A stretch of 64,000 bases of DNA. Source: Gliomastix tumulicola (lineage: Eukaryota > Ascomycota > Sordariomycetes > Hypocreales > Bionectriaceae). Shown in pieces: positions 47,316 through 59,458 of this stretch (position 1 is its first letter; each line of letters starts with the position of its first letter). Position numbers and translations under genes: made by a program. The notes beneath the pieces were generated by a model. The model worked only from the letters and a program-made list of their open reading frames with translations. It searched no databases and was not told the origin of the DNA. The stretch is taken from the NCBI GenBank assembly GCA_001599755.1, contig BCHX01000002.1:3888330-3952329 (forward strand), given 5' to 3'.

Positions 47316-48093
47316 GACGCGACATCGAGGCTTTGCACAGCCTTTTGCCACCGGATGACCTCCGTCAGCTGCTCTGGTCTGGTGCTAACATCCAATCAAT
47401 CCAACCAGCAGGCTTAGACGAGGGAGAACACAAGATCAGGACCCGTCCCAGGTGCGTTGGATCGGGACCGCACCCCACCTTCCTCCTTGCTAGGTACACT
47501 TGCACTCGACCGTCCGTTCGTCAAGCCGCGCTAAATCGAGTTTGGCTACGCCTGAAGCGTCCACTTTCGGCCTCCTAGACGCCGCTGGCAGCAGGTGCAT
47601 GTGCAAGCGCAAATCGCAGTTCGAGTCGAGTCCAGTGCTGACCTGAGCCGAGCTACCAGCCCAGTACCGCCGCTGCCAGTTACCTTACCCGAGGAGAGGG
47701 CGCCCAATGGATCTCTGTGTCTGCTGAAGGGGGCATTGGATCTCTCTGATCGGCGGCACACTGCTATCCTACCACCCATATTTTACTTGGCAAAAGGGCG
47801 GTCGTGTGCGCAGGGCCTTGTGCACCACCGGTGGCCATATCCATCGTGAGTCTAGAACAGCAGCACCATCGTCCATCTTGCCCATCTTTTCTGCTTCCCT
47901 GGTTCAGAGATCCATTGGCTCTCCCAGACACGCACAGTGCGTTATTACACTGCATCCGCACCTGCATTTCCTGGGGACCAGTGGTTTTTAGAGTGCTGCA
48001 AGCCAACCCATACCACATCCCTCCCTTGTCCTTTGCCCCCCCTGCGCACTCTCTAGCCCCCCCCCCTCCCCCCTGTACCCTGGTCAGCGTGTG

Positions 48094-48110
48094 GTGTGTG
48101 TGTGTGTGTG
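48094..48110 (+). repeat. (GT)8 microsatellite
   Basis: Dinucleotide run directly after a C-rich stretch (48055-48073), in the putative upstream region or leader of HMT1 and just before a consensus donor AGCAG/GTACGT at 48131. Confidence 0.85.
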
Positions 48111-48539
48111 GGCACTTGGAGAGCAAGCAGGTACGTGCACTCTACTTTTTCAATTATACGCCCTCCGCAAGCAACTTGCAGTCGGCGGCGACGAGACGAC
48201 GTGGAATCAATCGGCTGAATTGGTGATTCAAACACGAGAGAATCGTGATTGGGGAATCCAGTTCGTCGACTCGTCATCCACTGCAAGAGCCACCAGTACG
48301 TGGCTGCCTTGCCGACGCCACTGCCTGGGACGTTCTTGTTTTGTCACTGTCGGTCCATCCTTCCCTCGCTTCTTCACATCCTTCCCTACCTTACTATAGT
48401 TAGTAGTAGTAGGTCAAGAAGGTACGTATGGAGGTACCTACTATTACTTTGCCTTACCACTTTGGACGAATGCCAGACTGCTGGCATTCACGAATCATTG
48501 GAGAGACCCTTACCTCATCTCTGACGGTACTTTACCTGC

Positions 48540-48660
48540 CCCTCCAACCGTCACTACTCCCACTCTCGTCTTCTTCTTCCTTCTTCTCTCTCCCCTCCCT
48601 TCTCTTTTCCTCTTTTCATTCTCGTATTTGCGTTGCGTTTCATCGTCTCACCGTCCCCCC
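48540..48660 (+). promoter_or_regulatory. long pyrimidine tract upstream of HMT1
   Basis: About 100 bases almost wholly C and T with CTTCTTCTT blocks. In filamentous ascomycetes such CT-boxes commonly lie at transcription starts of well-expressed genes. Assignment to HMT1 is inferred from position and strand. Confidence 0.4.
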
Positions 48661-49061
48661 CGGCACTCGTTTCGGTTGCTTTTCTTGCCAATTGCCACCT
48701 GCAGGGCAATGTTGCAATCCTTGTGATTGTTACAACGCTCGCTCTGTACGTCGATCCTTCACCTGCAACCTCACCGGCCACTGCATCTGCATGTTTCTCG
48801 CCTTGTCCTACCCTACCTTTTTATCCCACCACTACATTTGACTGGGTCTGTCCCTTTTGGACAGCGAAGTCTGTCAGTGACACAGTCGCTGGTCTGGGGA
48901 TTGCCTGGTTATTTATCTCGAAATCCCCCAATTGAAACCTCGATATCCCTGTCACCTGGCCACCGTCTCAAGACCGCCGAATCCTTATATCTTTTTTTCT
49001 GGCTTCGTGCTGGCCGCATTGTCGCCCCTAGCTAACATGGAGATCTTTAGTTCAGCCCGTC

Positions 49062-52000
49062 ATGGTGGCTATCGCAGAGAGCCAGGCGCCTTCACAACAG
49101 CATGGCTCTGGTGATCCCGTCTCCCCCGTCCCCCCGAACCCCGAACCGCTTGCCGATGTCATCCTCCAGAAGACCCAATACCTCTATGCATTGATCTTGC
49201 TGGTCACCTTCGTGTCATTGGCGGCTTGGTACAGCGTCTTCAACGCTAAGAAAGAGGAGGATACTGTGAAGCCCACAGTCAAAGGCCCGGGAGGCAAGCC
49301 CCTGCCAGTCACGAAGCGCCAGAAGCGCGATGACGGCGAGCGGAAAATCGGCCCTCACTTTGGCTTCGCAGCGAAGAATGTCTTCCGGTATCTCGCTGCG
49401 ATCGTCTTCCTCACATACATTGGCAATGCGGTATCCATGTTCATTCATGCTTTCTGGTATGAGGACCCTAATGAGTGGTCGAGGGTTGGCTTGCCATGGG
49501 CTGGGGAGTGGTCAGTGGTAAGTGTTATCGATTATTTAGTCCTTCGAGGCTGATTTGAGTGCTTGGATTAATGGCTGTTGCTGACCTTTGATCCTTGGAC
49601 AGGTTCACGTAACCGGTGCGACGTTCGTCTACCTATACCTCTTCGTGTCTCTCTTCGACTGGCGCAAAGGCCCAAATGTCGTCCATCTCATCGTCTGGGT
49701 TCTTGGTCTCGCCGGAGAACTCGTTCTCGCTTCGACCATCTATGTGGCTGCCGCCGACTGTCACTTCCTTCGAACTGTCCTGAACGACAATGGCGACCAA
49801 GATAACAACGAGGGCAAATGCATCGATCAATGGGTCAAGATAGACCTAGTCCTCTACTTTGTGCGGATATTGCATATTCTAGCAATGATCATGTTCTTCT
49901 GCGTGGCATGGATCAGCAAGTGGCGCCACCGCACCGAACACAAGCTAGAGAACGGCTCTGCGGTGGAATCGACACCCTTGCTGAATGGGCATAGGAGGTC
50001 CTACGAGACGCAAAACGGCAACGGCACAATGAACGGCGTTAACGGCCATGTTCGACGCAAGCGAACCCGGACCTTGTCCAACGCAGCTCGACCGACAGCG
50101 TCTGTCCAAGGAAAGGATGAAGGCGCCGCCTTCTACCGACCGGCCAAGCTCCCCCACAAGTCGTGGTGGGAGTATCTTAGGGGATACTCTCTCTTCTTTC
50201 CTTACTTGTGGCCCAAGGACAACCTCAAACTTCAGCTAAACGTCATGATTTGCTTCATTCTGGTCATTGCCCAGAGATTGGTCAACGTAGCCGTGCCCTA
50301 CCACCTCGGCACGGTGGTAAACGGCTTGGGAGAGGCCATCAAGCGAAGTCAGGCCGGCGAGCCCCTGACTCTTGACAACTTTCCCCTCAAAGATTTCGTC
50401 ATCCTTGGCGTTCTTTGGACCTTGCAAGGGCAATCTGGGCTTCTCGGGTCTCTTAGGTCGCTTCTCTGGATCCCAGTCTCGCAGTATTCCTACCGCGGAC
50501 TGACGACGGCAGCGTTCAATCACGTTCACTCTCTCAGTTTGGATTTCCATCTGTCCAAAAGGACGGGCGAGGTCTTGTCTGCACTTAACAAGGGGTCGGC
50601 TATCAATCAGTTCCTGGAACAGGTCACCTTTCAAGTGGTTCCCATGCTCTTCGATCTCTTCCTGTCCATATCGGTATTCTATATCGAGTATGGGCCTCTT
50701 TACGCCGAGATCAACATGGTCGACACTTGTTGGTATCTCTACATGACGATTAAAATGGCATCGACTAGGGCAGATCAACGTCGCGAGATGACCAATGCAG
50801 ATCGTGAGGAGGAAGCGGTGAAGAATGACTCGATCTCTAGTTATGAGACCGTCAAATACTTCAACGCCGAGGAATTTGAGTCTGGGCGGTATCAAGACCG
50901 AGTCGGCGTATTCCAGACGGCCGAGGCCAAGGTTCAGATGGGAATGGTGATGATGAATATCTGTCAGGCGATTGTTTTCAACCTGGGCCGGATCATCGCC
51001 GCGTCGGTCTGCGGATGGCAAGTCGCCGTCGGCAAAAAGAATACAGGAGACTGGTTCCGGGTCGTCTCGTACCTGACACAGCTTCAAGGTCCTCTGAACT
51101 TTTTCGGGACCTTTTACCGAACTGTTCAACAGGCCATGATCTCTGGGGAGCGTCTTCTTGAGCTCTTCAAGATTCAGCCGACAGTTGTGGACACACCCCA
51201 TGCTGTTCCACTGACCTCCTTCTCTGGACACGTTCGCTGGAAGAACGTCAGCTTCTCCTACGATCGCCGGAGGCCTGCTCTCAAAAACATCAGTTTTGAA
51301 TGTGCTCCGGGAACCACGACAGCCTTCGTAGGCGAATCCGGCGGTGGCAAGTCTACGCTATTTCGACACATGTTCCGTTATTATGACTGCGACGAAGGCA
51401 GCATCGAGTTTGACGGGAGAGATGTGAAGGACCTCACCATCAACTCGGTGAGACAACACATTGGAGTTGTCCCCCAGGACACGACCCTTTTCAACGAAAC
51501 GTTGATGTACAACTTGAAGTATGCCAACCCAGATGCAACCGAGAATGATGTATTTGAGGCTTGCAAAGCTGCGAGCATTCATGATCGGATCTTATCATTT
51601 CCCGATCAGTACAATACTCAAGTCGGTGAGAGAGGTCTGCGTCTCAGTGGTGGAGAGAAACAGCGTGTCGCTATTGCCCGGACGATACTGAAGAACCCGA
51701 AAATCATCATGCTGGATGAGGCTACTTCCGCCCTGGACACCCACACGGAGCAAGAGATCCAGGACAATGTGTGGAACATTGGTCAGGGGCGAACATTGCT
51801 CATCATTGCGTAAGTCTCCATCTACCAAGGAGAGCCACGATGAGTCAGAATTCGACTAACACACTGATTCCAGACACCGATTATCGACCATCACACACGC
51901 TGATCAAATCATCGTGTTAAACGCTGGGACCGTGGTCGAGAAAGGTACTCATGATGAGCTGCTCACCAAGGGAGGCCGATATGCCTCTATGTGGGAGAAA

Positions 52001-52321
52001 CAAATCCGGGCTGAGCGTGCCCTGGATGCTGCCCGAGAAGCTCAGCGTAAGGCTGCAAGAGCTGTCAGGCGAGCAAATATGCAGGGTGACTCGCAGACAG
52101 TGCCCTCTAGGGACGGGTACAACAGTTTGGCATCCTCTGGGACATTGACCAGCAGTGTCCTAAAGGCAGGTGTGAGCTTAAAGAGTGATGAGTTGACATC
52201 CGGCTCAAGCTCTGGATCTCCATCTAGCTCGGATGCTGAATCAACGCACACCGATGAGAACTCAGAAGACCACGACGATCACCTAGACGAACGAGACTCT
52301 GCTGGCAGGCGCATCTATTGA
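49062..52321 (+). CDS. HMT1: HMT1-type vacuolar ABC transporter (ABCB half-transporter with N-terminal TMD0)
   Basis: Heavy-metal tolerance family: half-size ABC exporters of the vacuolar membrane that move thiol-peptide or glutathione conjugates and support cadmium resistance. Exons 49062-49517, 49603-51809 and 51874-52321 give 1036 residues. An N-terminal extension of about five spans (residues about 30-290, including LYALILLVTFVSLAAWY and YLAAIVFLTYIGNAVSMF) is the family TMD0. A linker and six-span ABC membrane domain (about 380-660) with LSLDFHLSKRTGEVLSALNKG follow. The NBD has Walker A GESGGGKST (about 730), Q-loop VVPQDT, signature LSGGEKQR (about 831), Walker B IIMLDEAT and H-loop HRLST. 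A serine/acidic tail ends the protein. The start chosen is the ATG at 49062; an earlier out-of-frame ATG at 49037 appears to lie in a 5' UTR intron. Confidence 0.93.
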
Positions 52322-53152
52322 AGTCGCACGAGCGGACGCACAGGGAATAATGATGCAATTTTGGTTCACGGCATTGCCGTGTTTTTCGATAACTTTTTCT
52401 GATTCTTTTCTTTCTATCATTCCTGCTTATCTTCACAACGCAGCAAGCAAGCGAGGACACACGACTTTTCTCTACTTAATATGATTCGGTGGGCGGCGGC
52501 TTTGTGCTACGGTCTCGGACTACAAAAAGAAAACGGAGGGGGATTATTACACTGGCGTTCAGCGGATACCATTGTGCGGACATCTTGTTTTGGTTGCTTG
52601 ATGAGTTTAAAGATCTTCGACAGGGTGGGCTTGAGTTATTACTCGAGGGTTTTCAGCAGCATATGGGCTGGCACGCATAGGCGAGGCTGCGTAAGGGTGG
52701 AAGGGGTAATTACTGGGCGTTCACGACTTTATGGCAACCGGGGCGTTTGTAGAGCAGCTGCTTTGGCAAGAGCGAGGTTCCGACCATACAGCGATGGTCG
52801 CTTAAAAATGATAAGTGCAGTACCGTACTCTGGAGAATATTGAAGCTTGACTACTTATCGTTGTGATTCCATTATTGCACAGGCCACGGTCGAGCTCGAC
52901 GTATCAGAGGGCCTCACCAAGCTATCCTCACCAACACTGGCTACTAAGTATGCAAAGCAGGACAACCAATAATAGAGAACACGTAGAAATAGAATTAGGT
53001 ACACAGGCTAAAGCGAACACACCACCCCTCCGGCCGTCACTTATCCAAAGAGAAGGCCAGGTACAGAAAGGGGGAAAACATGATGATTATAAAAGATAAT
53101 AATAATAAACAGCCACCCCTTTGGGATCCATCATCATCAAATCGGGCCTTGT

Positions 53153-53195
<43 letters not shown>

Positions 53196-53613
53196 GAATC
53201 CCAGAGACTCCCGTCATTATGGTGTCGTCGACATGTGGTTCCATCCCCTGCTCGTTCCTCGTCCCCTTGTGCGTCAGTAGCTCATTAGGGGGTTGGGAGG
53301 TAAATATAAGAATGATGAACTTGGGAGAATTCGAGTTTAAAACGCCGGGGATTTTTTCTTTCGTTCGTCTTCGTTGAGTTGCTGTGGCTGGCTTTTTTGT
53401 TTTTGCTTCGCATGCATGCTTGCAGGCCCCCTGTTCATCCTTGTCGAATCGTCCACGAGACGACGACGGCTGTCAGGTTTGAACGGGTTTGTTGTATAAA
53501 ATTGGAAGGGTGTGTTTTGTTCCGGGGAAAAAAAAGAAGAAGTATACGCAAGAAGATTTGGGGTGTTGGTTTTCATCGCCTCATATTGGCCAACACGACT
53601 CTGGCCAGAAGAT
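52322..53613. other. convergent 3' region, HMT1/LAG1
   Basis: About 1.3 kb with both 3' UTRs and a (CT)16 microsatellite. Short ORFs have no recognisable features. No gene is called. Confidence 0.6.
53153..53192 (+). repeat. C-run plus (CT)16 microsatellite
   Basis: Eight to nine C residues pass into sixteen CT units. It lies in the gene-free space about 420 bp beyond the LAG1 stop codon. Confidence 0.9.
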
Positions 53614-55099
53614 CTACTTCTGCTTGGCAGGGCCGTTGGGCAAGGTCTTCTCGACTGGGGCGGGCTTCTCGTCCTGAGCCACCTCGTCCTCTTCGCCCTC
53701 GTCGTCGGAGCGATCATCCTCCGCGACGTTGTGCGCTAGCATGCGGTAGGCGATGCGGACAATGTAGAAGAGCCAGAAGAGGTTCAGGGCCTGCAGGGAG
53801 ATGAGGAGAGAGGCGGTGATGTACTGGCTGATCCAGCACTTGTACTGCTGGGTCTCCCAGTTGACCTCAAAGGGGCCGACAGTGCGGAAGGTGGTGAAGA
53901 GGGACCAGATGATCTTGAGGTTGATGAAGTGGCGGAGGTAGATCCAGACGCCCATGAAGACGGCGTAGAAGGGCGCGAGGGCGAAGTGGTCGAGGTAGTT
54001 AAGCGTCTTAACCGTAGCGAGGAACCAGTCGCTGATGTCGTGCGTCGTGAAGACGGCGATGCCCATGTAGGTGAAGTGGAAGCGGTAGCTGAGCGCGATG
54101 AGGGCGAGCGTCACGATGTGGTGGCCCACGAGCTCCTTGAAGTCCTTGCGCGGCTTCTCCATGCCCAGAAGGAGGACGATGGCCTGCTGGGCCCAGTAGG
54201 CGGCTTGGAAGAGGTAGTAGAACTTGAACTCGGCGTCGTGTGACATGTGGGGGAACGACTCGTACATGCCGTGCGTGTCGAAGTACCAGACGGGCGTCCG
54301 CTTCATAACGTACATGCCGAAGGGACCCAGGAAAGAGAAGTAGATGGCCGTGTAGACCTGCTCCATGAAGCGAGCCTGCTTGTTCTTGTTGAGGCCGGCG
54401 CTGCGGGCCCACGGGCGCAGGAGCTCCTGCATAATGAACTCGCGAGTGAACGAGAGAACAATGGTATAGAAGGCCACAAAGGCGAAATCCCATTTACCCT
54501 TGCCATACTGCGTATTCCCGTTCGCATCATTGAATTCCGGCGGGAGCTCGTACGAGAGGAAGATAAGGTAGTGTATAGGGTTGGACGGTGTCGGGTTCAC
54601 GGCGTAGCCGGATAGGATGACGGCGAGGAGGACGGCCGGGATGACGAAGGTGTGCTTGACCACAGTCTGGCGGATTGAGGAGAAGAAGCCGGATTTGCGG
54701 CGTCGGGACGCTTTATTCTTGCCATTGGCTGCCACGGCCGCATATGAAGCCCCGTCACGAGAAGATCTCTGGAAGAACATCATCGTCAGCACACACAGAG
54801 AACAGCAGTATGCGCCTCAGACACGGGGAGGGGTAGTAGATGTCGAAGTGTCGCGTGGTTTTAGGCCTCGAGAGGGGGACAGTGGACGGGGGGTTTGTGC
54901 GCGTGCCTACCTGACCATTAGCGTCGACGGCGTTGAGACTGGCTCTGCTCGATGCCAGCGCCGGAGCACCGGTGTCGCCGGCGCGGATATCACTCCCAAA
55001 GGCGCTGCTTTTCCTGGGGCGACGCTTGTGGGCGTGACTTGCGTCGACGCTGTGCAGCTGCTCCACCGACGTGCTGAGCAAGGGGAACGGCTCCGTCAT
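53614..55099 (-). CDS. LAG1: ceramide synthase (Lag1/Lac1 family, TLC domain)
   Basis: Acyl-CoA-dependent sphingoid base N-acyltransferase of the ER, making (dihydro)ceramide. Exons on the minus strand: 55099-54911 and 54768-53614, giving 447 residues. The first exon is a polar, basic N-terminus (HKRRPRKSS). The second has an initial span FVIPAVLLAVILSGYAV followed by the TLC domain. The Lag1p motif contains the double histidine in GHHIVTLALIALSYRFHFTYMG and the acidic pair region in THDISDWFLATVKTLNYL. EVNWETQQYKCWISQY and a last span LISLQALNLFWLFYIVRI come next, then an acidic tail (DDRSDDEGEEDE). The intron is phase 0. The catalytic histidines and aspartates are present. Confidence 0.95.
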
Positions 55100-57178
55100 C
55101 TTGGAAGGGCTGCCTGCTTGTAACCGTGAGAATGACTCGTCTCGGCAACAAATCTCGAGCTGCTAGTCGTCTCTTTTCCCCCCTCTTTTTGGTCCCGGTA
55201 CCTGATGTAAGTGAGCTTCGACGGAGCGAAACTCTGTATGGCGCCTATGTGGGGGTTTGGCTGTCCGTCCGTCTGGCGACCCCTTGATCGACGCGAGGGG
55301 AAAGGGGAGGGGGAAGCTGTTTATATAGTTGGAGGGGCGGCGAGGGTTGGCGATGCCTTTGCGTCACTCTTGTCTAGTTGACGTCTAGCGCGGGGAGGTT
55401 TATAGAGAGGTGGTCGTCGCGGGTTCACCAGGATCGTTGGTGGTCGTGTCGCGTGTCGTGTCGCCCGTGTCCGTCGTGAGCGGCGGTCTATGCAGCAGCA
55501 ATCTTCTCTGCACACCGCCCAATGAAACTGAACGAGGTAGGCAGAACAGTGAAGGATGGAGCAAGTCGTCGAAGAGAGCTCTTTTGCAAAAGCCGCGGTG
55601 ATCCGTTCCGTCCCGTGCTCGTCGCGCAGGTTCGTCCGGGGCAATCGGGGGGGGGAGGGGAGGGCGTGTGACCAGCTTTTCTGTTTAAAGCGGTTTTTGT
55701 AAAATGGAGAAAACCAGTCCAAGTCTCACGGCAGAATCGGACGGGTGTCTCTGATCGACGTCACCGCACTGGTTGCCGGAAGTACCGAATTCTTTTTTGG
55801 GGGTGTGGGAAAGAATGCGGTACGGGCAAAAAGCAAGACGGTAACCCTATTCGCTGTTCCCAAGGTTCGGCTTTCGTTCTCTCCTCTCTCTCCCAGATGC
55901 CTTTTCTCTTTCCCAATCTTGCCCGAGGGATATGATTCGCCGCCTCGAGACTTGGATTTCCTGTTCGAGGAAGAATAGAATGTCGCAAAGAGGCGAAACG
56001 GCGGCGGGTTGGTTGGGCGACACGTGGGGGAGGAAGCCCAGTTCGAAATTGAATCCCGACAGATGAGGTAGGTGGACAGGAGACCGGTAACCCAGAGCAG
56101 AAGATAACCGCGTGCCACTGCTGGAGGAGAGGGGACAGGCTGTCGAGGAACCTTAAGAGAGACGGGAAGAAAAATATAATAATACTACTAGTACCGAGGT
56201 ATCCCGTCTCCAAGAGGAACCAAGCAGTAACTAAGACTCCCTTTTCTTTAATTAATCGTCATCCAGCCCAGCGCGAAATTTTTAAAATTATCGGGGCTTC
56301 GGGTCACGCGTGTGGGCGACCATTCGGAACCCGCGTGTCGTGAGATTTCAGCGCCGCCGTGGAAGGGGGATGGAGAATAATAGGGGCCTGGGGGGGGCGT
56401 TTGGCTGAAATTGCCAATGCGTTAGCGAGAGAAGACCGCTGAAGGGGACAATGGGAATTTCTCACTCACAGCGTCGCTGCAGCAGGTGCATCCCCCCCGC
56501 TCCTTCCCTCCCCCTTTACTCGCTGGTGGGGTGGTGCGCCTTGGCTTTTGTCTTCTCCCAATCCCGACTGCACATGATGAACTCAAAATCGTGGGCAGGT
56601 GCGGCATCATGGGATCCTTCCTTGCAGCACAGTCAGCAACACTCGCATGCTTATCATGTCGCCAAGTCTATTGAATATTACTACTAGTAGGTATGCGAGT
56701 CATCCCCCTCCGCCTTTCAACATGCCTCGGGATATTTGTAGATACCAATAGATATGATCATATAAGTATAAACATTGCATGAGCACTCCATACGGAGTCC
56801 GATAAATAATAGCATATACATGAGCCGGCGCATCAAAGCCCTCGCAGAACTCTAAGAATGAGATCTCCATGGGGCTTCGCCAGATCGTTTCCCCCAAAAC
56901 GCCTCAAAGCATACTCCAGTCCCGTTCCCTTCCCTGGGAACCGGGGACCCCAAACACATGATTATATATATAGTAACAGCTCCTCGCTCTCCTTCCGCAT
57001 GTCATAGACCGGGTCCATCATTCAAACAGGGTATCTTCCTCTCCCATAACACACAAAGTATGCACGCCCGATGCTCCAGAAAACAAGAAACCAGCGCCGA
57101 CGCTCAAGGAAAGCCAAAGGGCTCCCGGGGAACAAGATTCGTTAAAGTGAGGATAACATCTCCTCATAGGGGGGCCCC
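55100..57178. other. intergenic between LAG1 and palH
   Basis: About 2.1 kb; both neighbours read leftward, so this is the LAG1 promoter and the palH 3' UTR. GC-rich near LAG1 with runs of G at 55645-55665; AT-richer from 56640 to 56980. No ORF with family features. Confidence 0.55.
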
Positions 57179-59458
57179 TTAGACGCCCCGCCTGGGTATC
57201 GTGCCGTCCTGGGGCCCCGATTGCTGCTGCTGAGGATGGTCCACCGATGATGTTTCTGTCAGGGAATCGTCGTACGAGTACTCGTCGTCGTCGTACATGG
57301 GCCTCGGCTGGACGCCCGGCCAGAGCGGGGGGTTCCCGGGCGGCAGCGAATCTTGTCCCCGCGATGTCATCGAGAAAGCACTCCGACTGCGGTCCAGCCG
57401 GGCCATCTCGACCGACGCCTCTCTCGAGTTGCTCTCCCGGTTTCTGAGAGCTGACGACGAGCCGACCGCCCCGTCGTGCTCCTCTTCCTCCAGAACTTGC
57501 TGGAGGGCCGCGCCTCGGCGAGCTGGTGCCTCGATGACAGTGACGGGCAGGTTGTCCGTGTCTGTTGTCGGCCTCATCCGCTCACGGAGCCTCTCGGCCT
57601 GGTTGGCGGCAAACTCCTCCAGCCTCGCTCGTAGATCCCATCGTCGGCCCGCATCTCGAGATCCAGGTGAGGAGAGATTCTCCGTAGCCTCTGGCGCAGT
57701 CCTCCTCCCTTCGCTTTGCGAGCCTTCGTTCTCGGGGTGGGTAACGGAGGTGCCGGCTGTCGTCAAATTTCTCCCACCACCAGCTGGGTGGCTGCTAGCA
57801 GAGCCAGCACCATCTACATCGGCCGATCTTTGAGGCAAGGGCATGAGTATGCCGCCGTTCGGAGCTGTGGTGCCGCCCGCTGCCTGACTTGTTAGTGCTG
57901 TTTCGTCGCTCGTATGAATGCTTCGTGGTAGGCTGTTCTGTCGTGACAAATCCAGCATGCTCTGGTGCCCCAAGATATCTGGTGTCCGTGTCGTCGCTTC
58001 CGAAGCTGGCTGATATCTGACGTGATAGACCGTGCTGGCAGCACTGGCGGTATCTGTTCTGCTCACCGGTGTAGCTATCGGTGCTGGGCGTGCTGGCCAC
58101 ATATGTGGCCGTAGTATGCTTCTCATCCCCGTCTGGGCCTCTGTAGTGTTATTTGGGCCGTCTGTCTGGCCACGGTATCGATTCGTGATGACGGAAACTC
58201 CAGGCCAACCAGAGCCTGTTTGGAACCCCTGTTGCCTCTCATTGTCGCCATCCCCTTCCTCTGGGCCCTTGTCGTTCCCGTATCGCCTTCGCCACGGAGA
58301 TTCCGTAGCGTTCACCTCGAGGGTGTCGTCTCCGTCGAAAACCTCTCGTCCCAGAATGCCGTCCTTCTTCTCTTCCCGCTCGAGGGCCTCGATCCGCTCA
58401 ACCCATTCCCACACCACAACACTGGCGGCCGCCGCTCCAACCCAACGCACATAATCACCCCATCCCGTAAACTGGGGTTGAATAATATCGACGATGAAGA
58501 AGACCACGGGTATGAAGACCGATGTCACGGACATGACCGCGACAAGACATATATTCTTCATCAGCGGGTGGTAGAAGGCGTAGCGCTTCTTCATTATCGA
58601 GTAGTACACCACCCACGCCGCGTACAGTATACCCAGCGCGAGTTGGAAGAGATAGCTGAGAGCAGGGATCGGGTGGACGAAGCTGTTCGGCCGGCTCACG
58701 CCGGTCACGCCGTCCTCGGTGTACTGAAAGCTGTTGATGGCGCTGAAGATGACGTCGAGCGTGATGAGGGCAAAGGCGACCCATTTGATTATGACCTTCT
58801 CCCTCTGGCGGGGGAACAGCCGGATCAGCGTCTGCGCCTGCGCCAGCCAGAGGAAGGTGTCGGAGATGAGACGGATGACCTTGAGCTCCGTGCTGCCCAT
58901 GACCTCGAGCTGCAGACGCTTGGCGTTCTGGATCCCCCACTTGTACTGCTCCTGGGCGACGCTGAAGGTGTGGACGGAGGCGACGGTGAGCGATATGGCG
59001 ACGGTGAGGGCGGCGACCTTCTGCAGCCAGGGCCGCCCGCCGATGTTGACGCCCCCGGACGAGGAGTTGTTGTTGGTGAACCCCCGCCGGCCGAGGTAGA
59101 CGATGCCGCCGTCGAGGAAGGACCGCGGCGTGACGAAGAGCATGATGACGAGCATGTACGCCGTCACCGTCGTCGCGGCCAGCGCGTAGCACATGGGGAA
59201 CTGCGTGGCGAAGAACGGGTCCCGGAAGTCGGAGAAGCGGTGGTCGTCGGTGCTGTCCGGGGACGAGAGGCTCGACTCGCCGAGGGACGTCGTGTCGGGG
59301 CCTCCGTCCCGCGCGGCGAGGACGGGACACGGCGCCTGGTAGACGGCATCGTGGGTGAGCGTGATGGGATCCAGGCCGTTGCCGAGCTGCAGAATCGCGT
59401 TGGCCGGGAGGACGACGGTCGCGCAGAGGGTGGGGAGTGACGCGGCCAGGGCGTCCAT
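57179..59458 (-). CDS. palH: pH-response sensor PalH/Rim21
   Basis: Seven-TM plasma-membrane sensor of alkaline pH that works with the arrestin PalF to start ESCRT-dependent processing of the transcription factor PacC. A single exon encodes 759 residues. The external N-terminal part (about 1-85) contains LTHDAVYQAPCP and acidic S/D-rich sequence. Seven spans lie at about 88-375, including TVTAYMLVIMLFVTPRSFLDGG, VAALTVAISLTVASVHTF, IKWVAFALITLDVIFSAINSFQYTEDG and CLVAVMSVTSVFIPVVFFIVD. WGDYVRWVGAAAASVVVWEWVERIE is the family hallmark. A long cytosolic tail, rich in S, T and R, follows and would bind PalF. The ATG at 59458 precedes the first conserved part; more upstream codons in frame start only at TTG. 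Confidence 0.93.
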   Translation of the reverse strand: MDALAASLPTLCATVVLPANAILQLGNGLDPITLTHDAVYQAPCPVLAARDGGPDTTSLGESSLSSPDSTDDHRFSDFRDPFFATQFPMCYALAATTVTAYMLVIMLFVTPRSFLDGGIVYLGRRGFTNNNSSSGGVNIGGRPWLQKVAALTVAISLTVASVHTFSVAQEQYKWGIQNAKRLQLEVMGSTELKVIRLISDTFLWLAQAQTLIRLFPRQREKVIIKWVAFALITLDVIFSAINSFQYTEDGVTGVSRPNSFVHPIPALSYLFQLALGILYAAWVVYYSIMKKRYAFYHPLMKNICLVAVMSVTSVFIPVVFFIVDIIQPQFTGWGDYVRWVGAAAASVVVWEWVERIEALEREEKKDGILGREVFDGDDTLEVNATESPWRRRYGNDKGPEEGDGDNERQQGFQTGSGWPGVSVITNRYRGQTDGPNNTTEAQTGMRSILRPHMWPARPAPIATPVSRTDTASAASTVYHVRYQPASEATTRTPDILGHQSMLDLSRQNSLPRSIHTSDETALTSQAAGGTTAPNGGILMPLPQRSADVDGAGSASSHPAGGGRNLTTAGTSVTHPENEGSQSEGRRTAPEATENLSSPGSRDAGRRWDLRARLEEFAANQAERLRERMRPTTDTDNLPVTVIEAPARRGAALQQVLEEEEHDGAVGSSSALRNRESNSREASVEMARLDRSRSAFSMTSRGQDSLPPGNPPLWPGVQPRPMYDDDEYSYDDSLTETSSVDHPQQQQSGPQDGTIPRRGV

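Larger units (their letters stand above)
37885..49061. other. 11-kb gene-poor interval
   Basis: Between the small minus-strand gene and HMT1 I find no recognisable protein. Gaps elsewhere in the window are 0.2-3 kb. ORFs here are under about 220 codons, often start at non-ATG codons and lack the GC3 bias of neighbours. It contains homopolymers (A14 at 38926-38939), GT repeats, TACATG-rich stretches (40330-40400, 40930-41030) and a short minisatellite (47258-47315). The last kilobase is probably the HMT1 promoter and spliced leader. GC content looks ordinary, so an AT-rich RIP-mutated transposon is not evident. A possible spliced orphan gene at 44550-45708 (-) is listed separately. Confidence 0.55.

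Noticed and set aside
49037..49114. Upstream ATG at 49037 as the HMT1 start
   Set aside because: Its frame closes after 25 codons and never joins the transporter; it also seems to be in an intron.
58220..59440. 406-codon plus-strand ORF inside palH
   Set aside because: Antisense shadow of palH; its sequence is repetitive R/E/D-rich material mirroring codons of the sense protein.
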